Origin: Thermoleophilia bacterium
Lineage (GTDB): Bacteria; Actinomycetota; Thermoleophilia; Gaiellales; Gaiellaceae
Direction: 5' to 3'
Assembly (NCBI GenBank): GCA_025927435.1
Contig: JAICLM010000029.1
Location: 1 to 13,749, forward strand
DNA length: 13,749 bases
In this document: positions 12,735 through 13,749 of the stretch, in pieces
How positions within the stretch are numbered: position 1 is the stretch's first letter
Layout of the letters: every line of letters starts with the position of its first letter
Translations under genes and position numbers: made by a program
The notes under the pieces: model-generated
What the model was told of the DNA's origin: nothing
Database searches by the model: none
What the model saw: the letters and a program-made list of their open reading frames with translations, nothing else

Positions 12735-13564
12735 TTTTCGAGCTCATCGACACCGACGACGCTGCCGGACTGCACGCGCTCATCGAGAGCGACAGCAGCG
12801 CGCTCGGCGCCCGCGACGACACCGGCCTCACCCCACTCATGCACGCTGCCTACCGCGGCCGGGGCGCCGTCTTCCATGCGATCGCGGGCCACGGTTCCGA
12901 GGACCCGTGGGATCGGCTTCTCCTCGGCGAGTCGAACGGCCTCCCCGCGCCCGACGCGTGGAGCCCAGACGGCTTCACTCCGCTCCACATCGCCGCTTTC
13001 GCGCAGAACGCGGCCGGCGCGCAGTCACTCCTGGATGCGGGAGCAGACCCGAACGTCTTTGCGACGGCCTCGTTCGCGCGCGTGACTCCGCTCGGGACGT
13101 GTGCCTTCGCGGGGGCGACCGCGGTCGCGCGCACGCTCATTCGCGGCGGCGCCAACGCCGCGCTGACCGAAGTCGAAGGCGGATCGCCGCTCGAGGCCGC
13201 GTTCCAAAACGGGTACCAGGATCTCGTCGCCGTGCTCGTCGTCGCCCTCGCCCACGGAGACATCGAGTCGGTACGGGTCGCGCTCGAGCGGGACGCCACG
13301 CTCGCGAACGCGGCGGTCGACTGGGCCGACGGCGACTGGGAGAGCGCGCTCGGCGCGGCGTCGCACATGCACCGCCGCGACATTGCCGAGTTGCTGCTCG
13401 AGCACGGAGCCCGTCTCGACGTCTTCGCCGCGGCGATGCTCGGCGACATCGACGCGGTCAGGGCGGTGCTCGACGCACACCCGGAGCTGCGCGACGCGAA
13501 GGGACCGCACCGCATCCCGCTCTCCGCGCACGCGACCGGCGCCGTTCGGGATCTCTTTACGTAG
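12728..13564 (+). CDS. Ankyrin-repeat protein made of two joined modules
   Basis: The 278-residue protein consists of ankyrin repeats, which bind partner proteins. Module 1 (about 1-170) has TGLTPLMHAAYRGR (32-45), DGFTPLHIAAFAQN (81-94) followed by LLDAGADPN (101-109), VTPLGTCAFAG (119-129) followed by RGGAN, and GSPLEAAFQNGYQDLV (152-167). Module 2 (about 171-278) starts anew with ALAHGDIESVRVALERD (173-189) and contains WESALGAASHMHRRDIAELLLEHGARLDVFAAAMLG (204-239). Each module resembles separate bacterial ankyrin proteins, and the join near 170 lacks the expected repeat end, so an in-frame fusion or deletion between tandem copies is inferred. No signal peptide or membrane segment is seen; it should be cytosolic. 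ATG 12728 lies 7 bp after a strong -10, consistent with a leaderless mRNA under MarR control. The 3' end overlaps the infB 3' end by 8 bp. Its partner is unknown. Confidence 0.9.
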   Translation: MSIFELIDTDDAAGLHALIESDSSALGARDDTGLTPLMHAAYRGRGAVFHAIAGHGSEDPWDRLLLGESNGLPAPDAWSPDGFTPLHIAAFAQNAAGAQSLLDAGADPNVFATASFARVTPLGTCAFAGATAVARTLIRGGANAALTEVEGGSPLEAAFQNGYQDLVAVLVVALAHGDIESVRVALERDATLANAAVDWADGDWESALGAASHMHRRDIAELLLEHGARLDVFAAAMLGDIDAVRAVLDAHPELRDAKGPHRIPLSAHATGAVRDLFT

Positions 13565-13749
13565 CGGAGGAGGGATCCTCGTCGAGCGACGTCCGCTCGA
13601 CCTCCCGCGTCTCGAACATCTCGAGCACGTCTCCCTCCTTCACGTCGTTGAAGCCGTCGAGAAGGATCCCGCACTCGAAGCCCTCCGCGACCTCGCGGAC
13701 ATCGTCCTTGAACCGCTTCAACTGCGCAATTGTCGTCGTGTAGATCACG
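13557..13749 (-). CDS. infB: Translation initiation factor IF-2, C-terminal end (runs off right edge)
   Basis: The visible 63 residues are the end of IF-2, the GTPase that delivers initiator tRNA to the 30S subunit. They match the last part of domain IV: IAQLKRFKDDVREVAEGFECGI (8-29) and FNDVKEGDVLEMFE (33-46), followed by a short variable acidic tail and TAA. The stop lies in TTACGTAG (13557-13564), which also holds the TAG of the convergent ankyrin gene. The G domains lie outside the window. infB followed by ylxP and rbfA is the conserved bacterial order, here split by the marR/ankyrin pair. Confidence 0.95.
   Translation of the reverse strand, partial: VIYTTTIAQLKRFKDDVREVAEGFECGILLDGFNDVKEGDVLEMFETREVERTSLDEDPSSAT

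Noticed and set aside
12850..13674. Minus-strand open frame opposite the ankyrin gene, continuous with infB read-through
   Set aside because: The plus strand encodes clear ankyrin repeats with a promoter in place, while the antisense frame is Ser/Ala/Arg-rich and has no domain.

Overview
The window is about 13.7 kb of very GC-rich bacterial chromosome. GTG starts are frequent, 4-nt GTGA overlaps join genes, and there are almost no AT-rich stretches. Protein signatures and gene order suggest an actinobacterial lineage, possibly Thermoleophilia/Gaiellales-like; that placement is inferred from protein style and cannot be proven here. No tRNA, rRNA, IS element, CRISPR array or phage gene was found.

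The backbone is the conserved translation/RNA-decay block infB - ylxP - rbfA - nrnA - truB - ribF - rpsO - pnp - M16 peptidase - dapB, all on the minus strand. Read in transcription order (right to left): the end of infB (13557-13749), ylxP/DUF503 (11970-12269), rbfA (10094-10450), nrnA (9115-10110), truB (8436-9134), ribF (7573-8439), rpsO (6036-6305), pnp (3389-5890), an MlpA/YmxG-type M16 peptidase (320-1615), and the start of dapB, which leaves the left edge. The rbfA-nrnA-truB-ribF genes overlap one another and are clearly one operon. Together they cover initiation (IF-2), 30S maturation (RbfA, S15), tRNA modification (TruB), nanoRNA degradation (NrnA), 3'-to-5' RNA decay (PNPase) and flavin cofactor synthesis (RibF).

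Four sets of genes interrupt this block. (1) Between infB and ylxP lies a divergent pair: a MarR regulator (minus) and an ankyrin-repeat protein (plus). They share a 25-bp AT-rich palindrome embedded in two overlapping promoters. (2) A pyrimidine-nucleoside phosphorylase gene sits between ylxP and rbfA, followed by a 213-bp spacer with strong inverted repeats. (3) A serine beta-lactamase-like hydrolase on the plus strand sits between ribF and rpsO. (4) A GAF-GAF-GGDEF diguanylate cyclase sits between pnp and the M16 peptidase.

The most interesting signals are three. First, the marR/ankyrin operator, where both transcripts look leaderless and where marR, ylxP and the phosphorylase form one run of genes. 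Second, a hairpin that hides the pnp ribosome-binding site. Third, an enlarged PNPase with about 85-90 extra residues between its two RNase PH cores and an RG-rich tail. No wholly new multi-gene system can be shown from sequence alone; the MarR/ankyrin module is the best candidate for something undescribed.
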